A stretch of 64,000 bases of DNA from Veillonellaceae bacterium (lineage in GTDB: Bacteria; Bacillota; Negativicutes; Veillonellales; Dialisteraceae): contig DAJPGA010000001.1 in NCBI GenBank assembly GCA_025992895.1, positions 1,630,501 to 1,694,500 on the forward strand, written 5' to 3'. Of this stretch, positions 8,177-23,295 are shown one piece after another. Under the pieces are notes generated by a model that was given only the letters and a program-made list of their open reading frames with translations, did not search any database and was not told the origin of the DNA. Every line of letters starts with the position of its first letter. Position 1 is the stretch's first letter. The position numbers and the translations under genes are program-made.

Positions 8177-8205
8177 ATTATAACATGCATATCTGATTTT
8201 TTCAA
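8177..8205 (-). promoter_or_regulatory. ahpC promoter
   Basis: On the minus strand: -35 TTGAAA (8200-8205), a 17-base spacer and a perfect -10 TATAAT (8177-8182). The predicted start is near 8170, just upstream of the PerR-like box. Confidence 0.75.
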
Positions 8206-8279
8206 TATAGACGCTTTATTTTATTTTCTAAATATTTGAATATATTTGACGAATCCTCAAAGTCATACTCTTCTAACCT

Positions 8280-8325
8280 AAAAAGCTGCCCGCCGGCAGA
8301 TGATTCTGCCGGCAGGCAGCTTTTT
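8280..8325. terminator. Strong bidirectional terminator after the gatCAB operon
   Basis: A GC-rich stem (AAAAAGCTGCC...GGCAGCTTTTT, with CCGGCAGA/TCTGCCGG inside) spans 8280-8325. It lies directly after the stop of the small membrane protein gene. Confidence 0.9.
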
Positions 8326-8326
8326 A

Positions 8327-8647
8327 TCAGAATATGTATTTTTTCAGCAAATAAATAATAAGACCTAAAGCAAAAACAGCTGCGCCGCCGAGCATAAAGA
8401 ACCATGCCATCACGAGAGCAATGGCAACAAAAATGACAAAGGCGGCACCAAAAAGGATTTTCTTCCATAAAGGAATCTTCTTTATATCCACAAAGTGAAT
8501 ACGGATTTCCGTATCCTCCTCTGGATCATCCCGTCTCCCATCTTCATTTAATGTCAGCCCATGAAAATTGTCTCTTTCCTGATCAGACATCACTTTCGGC
8601 TCTTCCTGATTAGGCTCAACATTCTCGCTTTTTCTATCATCTATCAT
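8327..8647 (-). CDS. Small membrane protein of unknown function
   Basis: I do not recognise this 106-residue protein. About 55 residues of very polar, acidic N-terminus (many Glu/Asp, e.g. [13 protein letters not shown]) are followed by two hydrophobic segments (about 62-80 and 84-100) and a basic end LLKKYIF. The charge pattern suggests a cytoplasmic acidic tail and a hairpin of two membrane helices. Its ATG overlaps the gatB stop by four bases (ATGA), and the operon terminator follows at once. It is therefore the last gene of gatC-gatA-gatB and is cotranslated with gatB. Confidence 0.7.
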   Translation of the reverse strand: MIDDRKSENVEPNQEEPKVMSDQERDNFHGLTLNEDGRRDDPEEDTEIRIHFVDIKKIPLWKKILFGAAFVIFVAIALVMAWFFMLGGAAVFALGLIIYLLKKYIF

Positions 8648-10089
8648 AACTTTTTCAGTTCGTCATTCAGCAACTCATTGATTACTTTTGGATTTGCCTT
8701 GCCCTTGGTTTCTTTCATGATCTGTCCGACCAGAGCACCGACAGCTTTCTTCTTGCCGGCTTTGAAGTCTTCTACTGCCTTTGGATTATTGGCAATGACT
8801 TTTACAACCAGTTCCTTGAGTGCGCCTGTATCGCTGATCTGTACAAGGCCCTGTGCCTTGACGATTTCTTCCGGATCAGCTCCGTCTTTCCACATTTCAG
8901 CAAAAACCTTCTTGGCAATTTTGCCGGAAATGGTTCCCTTAGCGATCAGAGCCAGAAGTTTTGCGAGATTTTCTGGTGTAACCGGAGCTTTGGAAATTTC
9001 TATGCCTGCATTGGAAAGCTGGCTTGCAAATTCGCCCATGATCCAGTTTACGGAAGCCTTGGGATCTGCACCTGCTTCGACCACCTTTTCAAAGTAATCG
9101 GAGGTATCCTTGTCGTTTGTCATGTACTGGGCATCCGTAGAGGACAGGCCGAAGTCTGCGATGTAACGTTCGCGTCTTTCATCCGGAAGTTCCGGAAGGG
9201 TTTTGCGGATGTCTTCAATGTATTCTTCAGAAACTGTAAAAGGTGCAAGGTCCGGTTCCGGGAAGTAGCGGTAATCGTTCGCTTCTTCCTTGGTACGCAT
9301 GCTCTTTGTGACGCCTTCCTTTTCATCCCATGTTCTTGTTTCCTGGATGATCTTTCCGCCGTCTTCAAGGATTTCTGCCTGACGCAGCGCTTCGTATTCA
9401 ATTGCCTTTTCTACGCCTTTGAAAGAATTGATATTCTTGATTTCTGTCTTGGTGCCAAGTTCTTTCTGGCCGACAGGTCTGACAGAAACGTTCGCATCAC
9501 AGCGAAGGCTTCCTTCTTCCATACGGCAGTCGGAAATACCGATGTACTGCAGGATTGCGCGCATTTTTTCAAGATACGCAACAGCTTCCTTGGCAGAACG
9601 CATGTCAGGTTCAGAAACGATTTCAAGAAGCGGTGTACCTGTACGGTTATAGTCAACAAGGGAATAGTCGGAATCGGTAATAGATGTTCCATGATGAACA
9701 AGCTTTCCGGCATCTTCTTCCATATGTGCTCTTGTAATGCGGATCTGTTTCTTTTCTCCGTTCACTTCGATATCAAGATGGCCTCTTTCGCAGATCGGAA
9801 GATCGAACTGCGATGTCTGGAAATTCTTAGGAAGATCCGGATAGTAATAGTTCTTGCGGTCAAACTTGCTGAAGCGGGAAATCTCGCAATTCAGGGCAAG
9901 GCCTGCACGTACTGCAAATTCCAGTACTCTTTTATTCAGGACAGGAAGTACACCTGGAAGCCCCAAGCAGACCGGGCATACATTTGTATTTGGTTCAGCG
10001 CCGAATGATGTCTTGCAGCCGCAGAAGATTTTCGTTGTTGTCTGGAGTTCCGTATGAACCTCCAAGCCAATCACTGCTTCATATTTCAT
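8644..10089 (-). CDS. gatB: Asp-tRNA(Asn)/Glu-tRNA(Gln) amidotransferase subunit B
   Basis: GatB is the kinase and tRNA-binding subunit of GatCAB, which makes Gln-tRNA and/or Asn-tRNA from misacylated precursors. The 481-residue protein opens with the family start [13 protein letters not shown]. It has the cysteine cluster CGCKTSF...[28 protein letters not shown], and a C-terminal YqeY-like tail ([13 protein letters not shown]). Its ATG overlaps the gatA stop by four bases. Confidence 0.97.
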   Translation of the reverse strand: MKYEAVIGLEVHTELQTTTKIFCGCKTSFGAEPNTNVCPVCLGLPGVLPVLNKRVLEFAVRAGLALNCEISRFSKFDRKNYYYPDLPKNFQTSQFDLPICERGHLDIEVNGEKKQIRITRAHMEEDAGKLVHHGTSITDSDYSLVDYNRTGTPLLEIVSEPDMRSAKEAVAYLEKMRAILQYIGISDCRMEEGSLRCDANVSVRPVGQKELGTKTEIKNINSFKGVEKAIEYEALRQAEILEDGGKIIQETRTWDEKEGVTKSMRTKEEANDYRYFPEPDLAPFTVSEEYIEDIRKTLPELPDERRERYIADFGLSSTDAQYMTNDKDTSDYFEKVVEAGADPKASVNWIMGEFASQLSNAGIEISKAPVTPENLAKLLALIAKGTISGKIAKKVFAEMWKDGADPEEIVKAQGLVQISDTGALKELVVKVIANNPKAVEDFKAGKKKAVGALVGQIMKETKGKANPKVINELLNDELKKL

Positions 10090-11543
10090 GCCTTAATCTC
10101 TCCTTTCGGTGCAATTTTTGTAAATTCAGGATGAGACTGTTCAAAAGTATATGCAGCCTGAATAATTGTTTCTTCGCCAAGCGGCTTGCCGATCAGCTGC
10201 ATGCCAAGAGGCATTCCTTCATGGAATCCTACCGGGATGCTGATGGAAGGAGCACCGATCAGGTTAACCGGAACCGTGCAGATATCTTCCATGTACAGGG
10301 AGAGCGGATCAGAGAATGCGCCGAACTTGAATGATGTCCCGGATGCAGAAGGAGCTGCAATTACATCACAGGATTTGTATACTTCATCAAATTCCTGCTT
10401 GAGGAGGGTGCGCACCTTCAGTGCCTTCAGATAGTATGCATCATAATACCCTGCTGACAGAACATAGTTGCCAAGCATGATTCTGCGCTTTACTTCTTCG
10501 CCAAAGCCTGTGCTTCTTGTCTTGATATACATATCAATGATATCTTTGCCTTCTGCACGATATCCGAAGCCTACGCCGTCATAACGGGCAAGGTTGGAAC
10601 TTGCTTCTGCTGGAGCAATGATATAGTAAACAGAAACGCCGCTGTTAATATGCGGGATGGAAACATCGACAAGCTCAGCGCCTTCCTTTTCATAGAAGGC
10701 CAGTGCCTTTTTGACAGCCTCTTTGGTTTCAGGCTTAATCCCTTCGCCAAAGAATTCTCTCGGGACACCGATCTTCATTCCCTTCACGTTATTCACAAGA
10801 GATTTCTTGTAATCTTTTTTATCCTGAGGAATGGATGTGGAATCCTTTGCATCGTACCCGGCAATGGCATTTAAGAGAATGGCAGCATCCGTTACGTCTT
10901 TCGTCAAGCCGCCGATCTGATCGAGTGAAGATGCAAAAGCCAGAAGGCCATATCTGGAAACAAGTCCATAGGTAGGTTTGAGACCTACGATGCCATTGAA
11001 GGAAGCTGGCTGGCGAATGGATCCGCCCGTATCAGAACCAAGAGCCCAGACTGCTTCTGCTGCAGCTACTGCTGCAGCAGAGCCGCCGGAAGAGCCGCCA
11101 GGAACATAATCCAGATTCCATGGATTCCTTGTCGGTCCGAAAGCGGAGTTTTCTGTAGAAGACCCCATCGCGAATTCATCCATGTTCGTCTTTCCGATAG
11201 AGATGAAATCCTGCTGTTTAAGTTTTTCAATGACAGTGGCATCATAGGGAGCAACCCAGTGTTCCAGCATCTTGGATGCAGCTGTGCAGGTTTCTCCGCT
11301 GATGCAGATATTATCCTTAATGGCTCCCGGAATACCCGCCAGATCAGAGATTTCTTCTCCTGCTGCAATCTTGGCATCCACTTCTTCCGCTTTTTCCAGT
11401 GCTTTTGCATCGCTAAGCGAGAGATATGCATGAACATCCTTCTCGACGGAGTCACGATGCGCAATAACTTTCTTTGTTAATTCAACAGCTGATATTTCTT
11501 TATTGACCAGCTGTGCATGCAAGTCATGAATTGTGAAATTCAA
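10086..11543 (-). CDS. gatA: Asp-tRNA(Asn)/Glu-tRNA(Gln) amidotransferase subunit A
   Basis: GatA hydrolyses glutamine and delivers ammonia to GatB. The 485-residue amidase shows the Ser-cisSer-Lys triad context: AIKDNI near 78-83 and the glycine/serine-rich [13 protein letters not shown]. The start is TTG at 11543 ([12 protein letters not shown]), with GGGAGG seven bases upstream and no nearby ATG. It follows gatC by 15 bases and overlaps gatB. Confidence 0.97.
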   Translation of the reverse strand: MNFTIHDLHAQLVNKEISAVELTKKVIAHRDSVEKDVHAYLSLSDAKALEKAEEVDAKIAAGEEISDLAGIPGAIKDNICISGETCTAASKMLEHWVAPYDATVIEKLKQQDFISIGKTNMDEFAMGSSTENSAFGPTRNPWNLDYVPGGSSGGSAAAVAAAEAVWALGSDTGGSIRQPASFNGIVGLKPTYGLVSRYGLLAFASSLDQIGGLTKDVTDAAILLNAIAGYDAKDSTSIPQDKKDYKKSLVNNVKGMKIGVPREFFGEGIKPETKEAVKKALAFYEKEGAELVDVSIPHINSGVSVYYIIAPAEASSNLARYDGVGFGYRAEGKDIIDMYIKTRSTGFGEEVKRRIMLGNYVLSAGYYDAYYLKALKVRTLLKQEFDEVYKSCDVIAAPSASGTSFKFGAFSDPLSLYMEDICTVPVNLIGAPSISIPVGFHEGMPLGMQLIGKPLGEETIIQAAYTFEQSHPEFTKIAPKGEIKA

Positions 11544-11558
11544 AGCCGCACCTCCCGC

Positions 11559-11843
11559 TTAAATAATTTTTGGTACTTTAAAATATCCATCTTCACTTTC
11601 AGGCGCATTCATAAGTGCCTGTTCATTTGTGAAGGATTGATGTGGTTTATCTTCACGCATAACGTTATACTGTTCTACTGCATGTACCGTTGGCGCAACA
11701 TCTGTCGTATCATACTGGCTGAGTTCTTCCATATGAGTCAGAATGCTGTTCATTGATTCACGCATTTTTTCCAGATCTTCCGGAGAAAACTCTAATCTGG
11801 AAAGAAGCGCAATCTTCTTGGCTTCCTCAATTGTGATTTTCAT
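11559..11843 (-). CDS. gatC: Asp-tRNA(Asn)/Glu-tRNA(Gln) amidotransferase subunit C
   Basis: GatC is the small subunit that stabilises the GatA-GatB complex. The 94-residue protein has the family pattern: KIALLSRLEFSPEDLEKM near the start, LSQYDTTDVAPTVHAVE in the middle and REDKP near 70. It is the first gene of the gatCAB operon. Confidence 0.95.
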   Translation of the reverse strand: MKITIEEAKKIALLSRLEFSPEDLEKMRESMNSILTHMEELSQYDTTDVAPTVHAVEQYNVMREDKPHQSFTNEQALMNAPESEDGYFKVPKII

Positions 11844-11998
11844 AGTACACTTCCTTATCCTGTATTTTAACCAGAAAAAACCTTTTTCAATTATATCACA
11901 GATACGGAAAAACCGTATAAATAAGGCTTTGATCTGTTATAGAAGAGCATTGCTGCATCTTTTTTCCCTCTTATGCATCAAGAATGCAGAAACATTCA

Positions 11999-16212
<4,214 letters not shown>

Positions 16213-16238
16213 ATCCTCAAATCTCCTTAGTGTAAAAA

Positions 16239-16281
16239 GAAGAACCCATAAATGACTGTACCTGTCAAAAATGAGTTCTTC
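16239..16281 (-). terminator. Possible terminator after ppaC
   Basis: An 11-bp stem with one mismatch (GAAGAACCCAT / ATGAGTTCTTC) and a long loop is followed on the minus strand by TTTTT. Confidence 0.45.
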
Positions 16282-16299
16282 CTACATTCATCGAATCAA

Positions 16300-17244
16300 T
16301 TATTTTCCGTATACTTTTAACAGGAACGGAGCTACCTGTTTCTTACGGGACATGACCTTAGGAAGATATACACATCTATCTTCCGCTTTCTTTCCGAAAG
16401 CTTCTTCAGCTGCAGCTTCAGCGCCGCTGGTAAACCAGAGATATGTATCTTCTGTCAGAATATTGGTAACCATCAGGTAGGAAGCTTCATACTGTTTTTC
16501 TGCCTTGGTTTCCTCAAGAACTTTCATGATATCTGCGCGCTTGGCTTCGATCGGTTCAAGATCCATAACAGAAATCTGACCGCAGCTGAAAACCTTTCCG
16601 CCTGCTTCAAATTCCTTGGTATCATTGTGGGCAAGCTTTTCTGCCGGGTAATCAGAAATATCAGCGCCCGCCTTAAGCATTTCCATGCCGTAAGCTTCAT
16701 AATCGACGCCTGCAATTTCTGCCAGTTCCTTGACTGCAGCCTTGTCTTCATCTGTCGTAGTCGGGGATCTGAACAGAACTGTATCAGAGATGATAGCAGA
16801 AAGCATCATTCCGGCAACTTCTTTGGACGGTTTAACTCCATTTGCCTTGTAAAGGCCGTAAATAACGGTGTTTACGCATCCTACCGGGCGGATCAGGATG
16901 AAAATCGGGTTTTCCGTTTCAAAATCACCCAGTCTGTGATGATCGATCAGTTCAAGGACTTCTGCATCCTTTGCGCCGTCTACGCACTGCTTGGATTCAT
17001 TGTGATCGACAAGAATCAGTTTTGTCTTTTCATCATCCGGATTCTTTCTTGCAGCGCTTTCCAGCAAAACAGGTGCTTCTACCTTGAAATAATCAAGTGC
17101 AAACTTTGTTTCTTTGTTTGGTTCCCCTGCTCTGGCTGCTACGGCATCAACGCCAAGCTGTCTTTTCAAATAGGAATAGGAAACGGCAGCAGCTATACTG
17201 TCTGTGTCCGGTGATTTATGACCGATAACAAATACTTTACTCAT
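16300..17244 (-). CDS. ppaC: Manganese-dependent inorganic pyrophosphatase (family II)
   Basis: This DHH-family enzyme hydrolyses pyrophosphate in the cytoplasm. The metal-binding motifs are visible: GHKSPDTDS near the start, VDHNE, and DHHRLGDF. The C-terminal DHHA2 domain ends in MSRKKQVAPFL. No CBS regulatory domains are inserted, so this is the plain form of about 314 residues. The start at ATG 17244 (MSKVFVIGHK) has AAAGGAG seven bases upstream; an upstream in-frame start would add ten untypical residues. Confidence 0.95.
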   Translation of the reverse strand: MSKVFVIGHKSPDTDSIAAAVSYSYLKRQLGVDAVAARAGEPNKETKFALDYFKVEAPVLLESAARKNPDDEKTKLILVDHNESKQCVDGAKDAEVLELIDHHRLGDFETENPIFILIRPVGCVNTVIYGLYKANGVKPSKEVAGMMLSAIISDTVLFRSPTTTDEDKAAVKELAEIAGVDYEAYGMEMLKAGADISDYPAEKLAHNDTKEFEAGGKVFSCGQISVMDLEPIEAKRADIMKVLEETKAEKQYEASYLMVTNILTEDTYLWFTSGAEAAAEEAFGKKAEDRCVYLPKVMSRKKQVAPFLLKVYGK

Positions 17245-17360
17245 GTTGTCTCTCCTTTGTAATTTATAGTCCAAATAATTTTAACGTTTTATACCGTCTT
17301 ATTGTATCATTTCTTCATAATGATTGCACTAATTTATTGACATGCTGTATATGATGCATA

Positions 17361-17411
17361 AAAAAAGAGCTGTGGCAAAATGATTGCGCATTTTGTCACA
17401 GCTCCGTTTTT
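17361..17411. terminator. Terminator after eno
   Basis: A 16-bp stem (17367-17382 / 17389-17404, one G:T) is flanked by A-rich sequence on the left and T-rich on the right. It follows the eno stop on the minus strand and could also work on the plus strand. Confidence 0.9.
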
Positions 17412-18713
<1,302 letters not shown>

Positions 18714-18762
18714 CTAACTCCACCTATACCCTTTCATCTGTCCCTTTAATAAAAATGATTTC

Positions 18763-19509
18763 TCAAGCCTTCTGATAAATAGAAATGAACTCTTCTGTTT
18801 TTAAGCTGGCCCCGCCGACTAAAGCGCCGTCAATATCTTTTTCTCCGGTAAAATCGCTGATATTTCCGGCATTGACAGAACCGCCATAGAGAATCCGCAC
18901 TTGATCTGAAACTTTTTTCCCGGCAATATTTCTGACAATCTGCCGGATCAGCTTTGCAACAGTTTCTGCTTCATCTGCTGTTGCTGCTGCTCCCGAGCCG
19001 ATCGCCCAGATAGGTTCATAAGCGATAACAACATCTGAAACCTTATCAGCAGGGATTTCCTCAAGAGCTGCCCTTACCTGTGTTTCTATTTTCTCCTCTG
19101 TTTTCCCTGCGTCATGTTCATCCTTTGTTTCACCGACGCAAAGAATCGGAGTTATATCGTGATCCAGCGCACATTTTACCTTTCTGGCAATAAATTCATT
19201 GCTCTCTCCCAGAATCTCTCTTCTTTCAGAATGTCCGCAAATGACATACGTGCAGCCAAGATCCTTGAGCATAAGAGGCGAAATCTCTCCGGTAAAAGCT
19301 CCGCTTTCCGCCGGATACATATTCTGTGCGCCAAGACCGATCGATGATCTGCTTATAAAAAATTTGGCAACTGGAATATCGGTAAAAGGAGGAATGAAAA
19401 CCAAATCCACATCTTCCCTGACTTTTACTTTAAACTTTTCAAAATAGTGACCTGCCTCCGTCACCGTCTGATTCATCTTCCAATTTCCTGCAATTAACTT
19501 TTTCCTCAA
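18763..19509 (-). CDS. tpiA: Triose-phosphate isomerase
   Basis: TpiA interconverts dihydroxyacetone phosphate and glyceraldehyde 3-phosphate. Visible motifs are KLIAGNWKMN at the start, VICGHSERR (catalytic His), IAYEPIWAIGSG (catalytic Glu) and the phosphate loop YGGSVN. The start is best placed at TTG 19509 (248 residues, RKKLIAGNW). AAGGAG lies seven bases before it, inside the last pgk codons. The longer in-frame reading overlaps pgk and has an unfamiliar N-terminus. Confidence 0.96.
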   Translation of the reverse strand: MRKKLIAGNWKMNQTVTEAGHYFEKFKVKVREDVDLVFIPPFTDIPVAKFFISRSSIGLGAQNMYPAESGAFTGEISPLMLKDLGCTYVICGHSERREILGESNEFIARKVKCALDHDITPILCVGETKDEHDAGKTEEKIETQVRAALEEIPADKVSDVVIAYEPIWAIGSGAAATADEAETVAKLIRQIVRNIAGKKVSDQVRILYGGSVNAGNISDFTGEKDIDGALVGGASLKTEEFISIYQKA

Positions 19510-19513
19510 ATTA

Positions 19514-20704
19514 TCACTCCTTGTCAGCAAGGATCGCAACGCCCGGAAGAATCATTCCTTCAAGCATTTCCAGCGAAGCGCCGCCGCCTGTCGACACATG
19601 AGAGAATTTGTCTCCAATTCCAAGCTGATCAACAACCGATGCGGATTCTCCTCCGCCAATGACAGTCGTCGCATTGAGGGATGCCATAGCCTTAGCTATT
19701 GCATAGGTTCCCTTTGAGAATGGCTCCATTTCGAAAACGCCCATCGGGCCGTTCCAGACGACAGTCTTCATTTTCTGCAATGTTTCAACATAAAGGTCAA
19801 TGGTCTTAGGACCGATATCAAGCGCCATCCACGGGCTGGAGAATTCTTCTGCCGAAAGAACCTTTGTCTTTGCTTCAGCGGAGAATGAATCACCTGCCAT
19901 GAAATCAACCGGCAGCATGATGCTCGATCCAAGATCATTTGCCTTCTTCATAAGGTTTCTTGCCAAATCAAAGCGGTCCTTGTCCTGCAGGGATTCGCCC
20001 ATGTCATAACCCTGGGCTGCAACGAATGTATTCGCCATGCCGCCGCCAATCAGGATGACATCTGCTTTTTCCATCAGGTTTGCAATAACCTGGATCTTGT
20101 CACTGATTTTGGCTCCGCCTATAATCGCAGCAAATGGTCTTTCCGGATGTTCGATGACGCCGTCAAGGAAATCAATTTCCTTTTTAAGAAGAAGACCGGA
20201 TACCATAGGCAGAAGTCTTCCAACGCCTACGATGGATGCATGTGTACGGTGGGATACGCCGAAAGCATCGTTAACAGCCAGATCGCATCCTTTGACAAGA
20301 GCTTTGGCAAAATCCGGATCATTCTTTTCTTCTTCCTTATGGAATCTTAAGTTTTCAAGAAGAATAATCTCGCCCGGCTTCAGTTCTTCTTTGGCCTGAT
20401 CAGCTTCAGGGCCAATGCAGTCCGGAATGAATTTGACTTCTTTTTGTAAAAGTTCTGCCAGACGGACTGCAGCAGGACGGAGAGATAATTCTGTTTTATA
20501 TTCACCCTTCGGCCTTCCCATGTGACTGGCCAGGACAATGGCTGCGCCCTGATTCAGAAGATACTGAATTGTTGGAATTGTAGCCCGGATTCTGCGGTCA
20601 TCCAGAATATTCCCCTCTTTATCATGGGGAACATTATAATCGACACGGATGTATACAACCTTTCCTTCAGGCTTAAGATCATACACTGTCTGCTTGTTCA
20701 TCAT
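19514..20704 (-). CDS. pgk: Phosphoglycerate kinase
   Basis: Pgk makes ATP from 1,3-bisphosphoglycerate. The 396-residue protein has [55 protein letters not shown] and the C-terminal [13 protein letters not shown] and [13 protein letters not shown]. Its ATG shares one base with the gapA stop (TAATG), and AAAGGA precedes it. It is part of cggR-gapA-pgk-tpiA-eno. Confidence 0.98.
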   Translation of the reverse strand: MMNKQTVYDLKPEGKVVYIRVDYNVPHDKEGNILDDRRIRATIPTIQYLLNQGAAIVLASHMGRPKGEYKTELSLRPAAVRLAELLQKEVKFIPDCIGPEADQAKEELKPGEIILLENLRFHKEEEKNDPDFAKALVKGCDLAVNDAFGVSHRTHASIVGVGRLLPMVSGLLLKKEIDFLDGVIEHPERPFAAIIGGAKISDKIQVIANLMEKADVILIGGGMANTFVAAQGYDMGESLQDKDRFDLARNLMKKANDLGSSIMLPVDFMAGDSFSAEAKTKVLSAEEFSSPWMALDIGPKTIDLYVETLQKMKTVVWNGPMGVFEMEPFSKGTYAIAKAMASLNATTVIGGGESASVVDQLGIGDKFSHVSTGGGASLEMLEGMILPGVAILADKE

Positions 20705-21711
20705 TACAGTCCTTTCGATGCAACATAAGCTACAAGATCAATGATACGCATTGAATAACCCCATTCGTTATCGTACCATGCAATAACTTTGACAAGATTG
20801 CCGTCCATAACCATGGTGAGCAGGCTGTCAACGGTAGAGCTTACATTTGTCGTACGGAAATCGCTGGATACAAGGGGTTCATCCGTATAAGCAAGGATTC
20901 CCTTCAATTCACCTTCAGCGGCTTTCTTCAATGCTTCGTTGACTTCTTCCTTTGTAACTGTCTTTTCCAGTTCAACAACCAAGTCGACCAGGGATACGTC
21001 CGGGGTCGGAACGCGGATAGCCAGCCCGTTCAGTTTGCCTTTCATTTCAGGAATGACAATGCCGATTGCCTTTGCTGCACCTGTGGAAGTCGGAATAATA
21101 TTTTCTGCAGCAGCACGGCCTCTTCTTGGATCCTTCTTGTGTGCTTTTTCAAGAATGGCCTGATCATTCGTATAGGAATGAACGGTTGTCATAAGTCCGC
21201 GTACAATGTGGAACTGTTCATGCAGTACTTTTACAACCGGAGCGAGGCAGTTTGTCGTGCAGGAAGCGTTGGAAATGATATTGTCTGCCTTCGGGTCATA
21301 TGTTTCTTCATTGACGCCCATAACAATCGTTGCGTCATCATCTTTGCCCGGTGCTGTGATAATAACCTTTTTCACAGTTCCCTTGATATGTTTACCGGCG
21401 CTGACTTTATCTTTCAGCTTGCCTGTGGATTCGACAACGATTTCAACACCATACTTGCTCCAGTCCAGATGCTCCGGATCACGATCCTGGAAAACATGAA
21501 CACGTTTGCCCTCAATGATCAAATCGTCGCCGTCAATTTCTACCTTTTCATCAAGTCTTCCGTGAACAGTATCGTATTTAAGAAGGTAAGCAGCTGTTTC
21601 AACCCCGCTTGGATTGTTAATAGCAACGACTTCCAGATCGTCTCTCTTCAGCATGCCGCGAAATACGAGTCTTCCAATTCTGCCAAATCCATTAATTCCG
21701 ACTTTAACCAT
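20704..21711 (-). CDS. gapA: Glyceraldehyde-3-phosphate dehydrogenase
   Basis: GapA oxidises glyceraldehyde 3-phosphate with NAD. The 335-residue protein starts VKVGINGFGRIGRLVFR. It has the active-site NASCTTNCLAP (catalytic Cys), RRGRAAAENIIPTSTGAAKAIG, and WYDNEWGYS near the end. The ATG at 21711 overlaps the cggR stop by eight bases. AGGAGG lies eleven bases upstream, within cggR. The glycolytic position behind CggR suggests the catabolic NAD enzyme. Confidence 0.97.
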   Translation of the reverse strand: MVKVGINGFGRIGRLVFRGMLKRDDLEVVAINNPSGVETAAYLLKYDTVHGRLDEKVEIDGDDLIIEGKRVHVFQDRDPEHLDWSKYGVEIVVESTGKLKDKVSAGKHIKGTVKKVIITAPGKDDDATIVMGVNEETYDPKADNIISNASCTTNCLAPVVKVLHEQFHIVRGLMTTVHSYTNDQAILEKAHKKDPRRGRAAAENIIPTSTGAAKAIGIVIPEMKGKLNGLAIRVPTPDVSLVDLVVELEKTVTKEEVNEALKKAAEGELKGILAYTDEPLVSSDFRTTNVSSTVDSLLTMVMDGNLVKVIAWYDNEWGYSMRIIDLVAYVASKGL

Positions 21712-22744
21712 GATCTTTGCAACCTCCTGTTGTCGCTTTTTCACCTGAAACTAGTTGAAGTATTTTTCTGCCGGCCCCTTCATCAGTAACGAGGACTCCG
21801 CGTATTCCTGCTCTTGCCACAGCAAGGATTGCTTCCCCATTATGACTTCCGCCTGCAGTAATTAATATATGTGGTATTGCTGGTATATCGTCTCTGGAAA
21901 TACCGACATTATACAGACGATATAAGATCTTTCCTTTCGCATTGACATATAGTCCCAGAGCTTCGCCGGATACATTTTCCTTTTCCAGCCGCCTTGTTAC
22001 ATCCGCCGGAAGTTCGTGATACTTCTTAATATCCTCTGCGCTGTCTATACCAGTAACCAATATACCCGCTTTTGAAAACAATTCTTCTGTCTGATTAATT
22101 TGCGGCAATTCTTTTTTCAGCTTGTAGAAAAACTCGGGACTCAATCCATCCGGTATTTGAAGGATGTGATACTTCCCTCCTAATTTTTCAGCCATATGAG
22201 CTGCCACATTATTTGGTAAAAAATCTATTCTCCTGCCAAATCCTCTTCTGATCGGTAAAACATCCACATTCATGTGAAGCTGGGGAAGAATTTCCGCCAG
22301 TTCAGCCATTAAAGCTCCGCCGCTCACTGCCACTATATCATCATCTCTTATAAGACGAATCAGGGCTAATGTGGCCTCCTGGGCTATATCACCTCTTACG
22401 GACTGCTTCTCATCAGAATCTCCCCGCACCAGTATGACCTTTTTCATCGATAAAATTTTCTGCAAAGATGCTGCCATCTTATCGGAAAAAGGACTTTTCC
22501 GGAAATAATGGGAAAGCGGCTCCAGGAGTGATTCGCCCTTGCTGGTCAAACTGATCCCGGAAGGCCTGTAAATCAAAAGCCCGGTCCGCTCCATTTCTTC
22601 AATGTGTTTCCGAATAATGCTGTCTGACAATTCCGTCTGTACGGTTAAAAGATGTCTTCCGACCGGTTGTGCTGCATGGATCTGCCTGAGGATTTCATAC
22701 CGCTCCTGTGCTTCAATCATCATCTCCGGCACAAGAAGCATCAT
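21704..22744 (-). CDS. cggR: Central glycolytic genes regulator (SorC/DeoR family)
   Basis: CggR represses the gapA operon, and fructose 1,6-bisphosphate relieves it (established in Bacillus). The protein has an N-terminal winged-helix part (about 1-80: HLLTVQTELSDSIIRKHIEEMERTGLL) and a C-terminal sugar-phosphate-binding SorC domain (AVSGGALMAELAEI, VTGIDSAEDI, LITAGGSHNGEAIL). I place the start at ATG 22744 (346 residues), seven bases after GAGGA. A longer GTG-initiated form would add nine residues. It is the first gene of its operon and so probably autoregulated. Confidence 0.92.
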   Translation of the reverse strand: MMLLVPEMMIEAQERYEILRQIHAAQPVGRHLLTVQTELSDSIIRKHIEEMERTGLLIYRPSGISLTSKGESLLEPLSHYFRKSPFSDKMAASLQKILSMKKVILVRGDSDEKQSVRGDIAQEATLALIRLIRDDDIVAVSGGALMAELAEILPQLHMNVDVLPIRRGFGRRIDFLPNNVAAHMAEKLGGKYHILQIPDGLSPEFFYKLKKELPQINQTEELFSKAGILVTGIDSAEDIKKYHELPADVTRRLEKENVSGEALGLYVNAKGKILYRLYNVGISRDDIPAIPHILITAGGSHNGEAILAVARAGIRGVLVTDEGAGRKILQLVSGEKATTGGCKDHG

Positions 22745-22797
22745 TAAGGAGTCCTCTTCCACCTTTATCACTTCCGTATCATATATTTATGAAATTA

Positions 22798-22825
22798 GGG
22801 ATAGAGAAAAGCCTGAACTCTACCC
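22798..22825. promoter_or_regulatory. Candidate CggR operator
   Basis: An imperfect inverted repeat, GGGATAGAG (22798-22806) and CTCTACCC (22818-22825) with one bulged base, lies between the cggR promoter and its start. The position fits a repressor site. The sequence is not the Bacillus CggR repeat, so the assignment is an inference. Confidence 0.35.
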
Positions 22826-22829
22826 TTAC

Positions 22830-22858
22830 AGTATATCACGCAGTTAATAATACTACAA
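22830..22858 (-). promoter_or_regulatory. Promoter of the cggR-gapA-pgk-tpiA-eno operon
   Basis: On the minus strand: -35 TTGTAG (22853-22858), a 17-base spacer and -10 TATACT (22830-22835). It is about 85 bases upstream of the cggR start. Confidence 0.65.
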
Positions 22859-22934
22859 CAACTGCCATTAATTCTATAATTAAGTATACATTATTTAGCT
22901 ATAATGTGCATTAAAATTATGTAATATATACTTA

Positions 22935-22957
22935 TTCCTGCATTTTACGTGCAGGAA
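22935..22957. repeat. 8-bp perfect inverted repeat
   Basis: TTCCTGCA and TGCAGGAA are separated by seven bases in the divergent cggR-fabK region. It could be an operator for either side. Confidence 0.35.
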
Positions 22958-23165
22958 AGGCTGATATTTCCTCATTGATTCTCTGCTAAAATCAAAGCCT
23001 TTATTAGTTTTTATATCATTTCCTCATCAAGGTTCGTCTCGGGCAGATATCTTCATGTGTTTTATCGTTACATGAAATTTGTGCATTGCAGAGTGGTCAA
23101 ATAGCTGCTTTCATGCATTCATTATGCATTTGTCTTCCGGTAATCCGCATGATAGGGCTTAAAAC

Positions 23166-23194
23166 TTACCTATTTTACATAAAGCAGGTATAAT
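23166..23194 (+). promoter_or_regulatory. Candidate fabK promoter
   Basis: A perfect -10 TATAAT (23189-23194) lies 17 bases after a weak -35 TTACCT (23166-23171). Confidence 0.5.
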
Positions 23195-23295
23195 GGGAAA
23201 AGAATAATAAACCGGTCTTCATAAGGCATCAAGCAAAGTCCATTATGAAATTTCACTTTAATCCGGTATTTTCATATCGCAAGGAGATGGATATT

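Larger units (their letters stand above)
22859..23295. other. Divergent intergenic region between cggR and fabK
   Basis: This stretch has no gene that I can support. It contains a perfect 8-bp inverted repeat (22935-22942 / 22950-22957), two ATGCAT copies near 23113-23129, and the fabK promoter. Confidence 0.6.
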
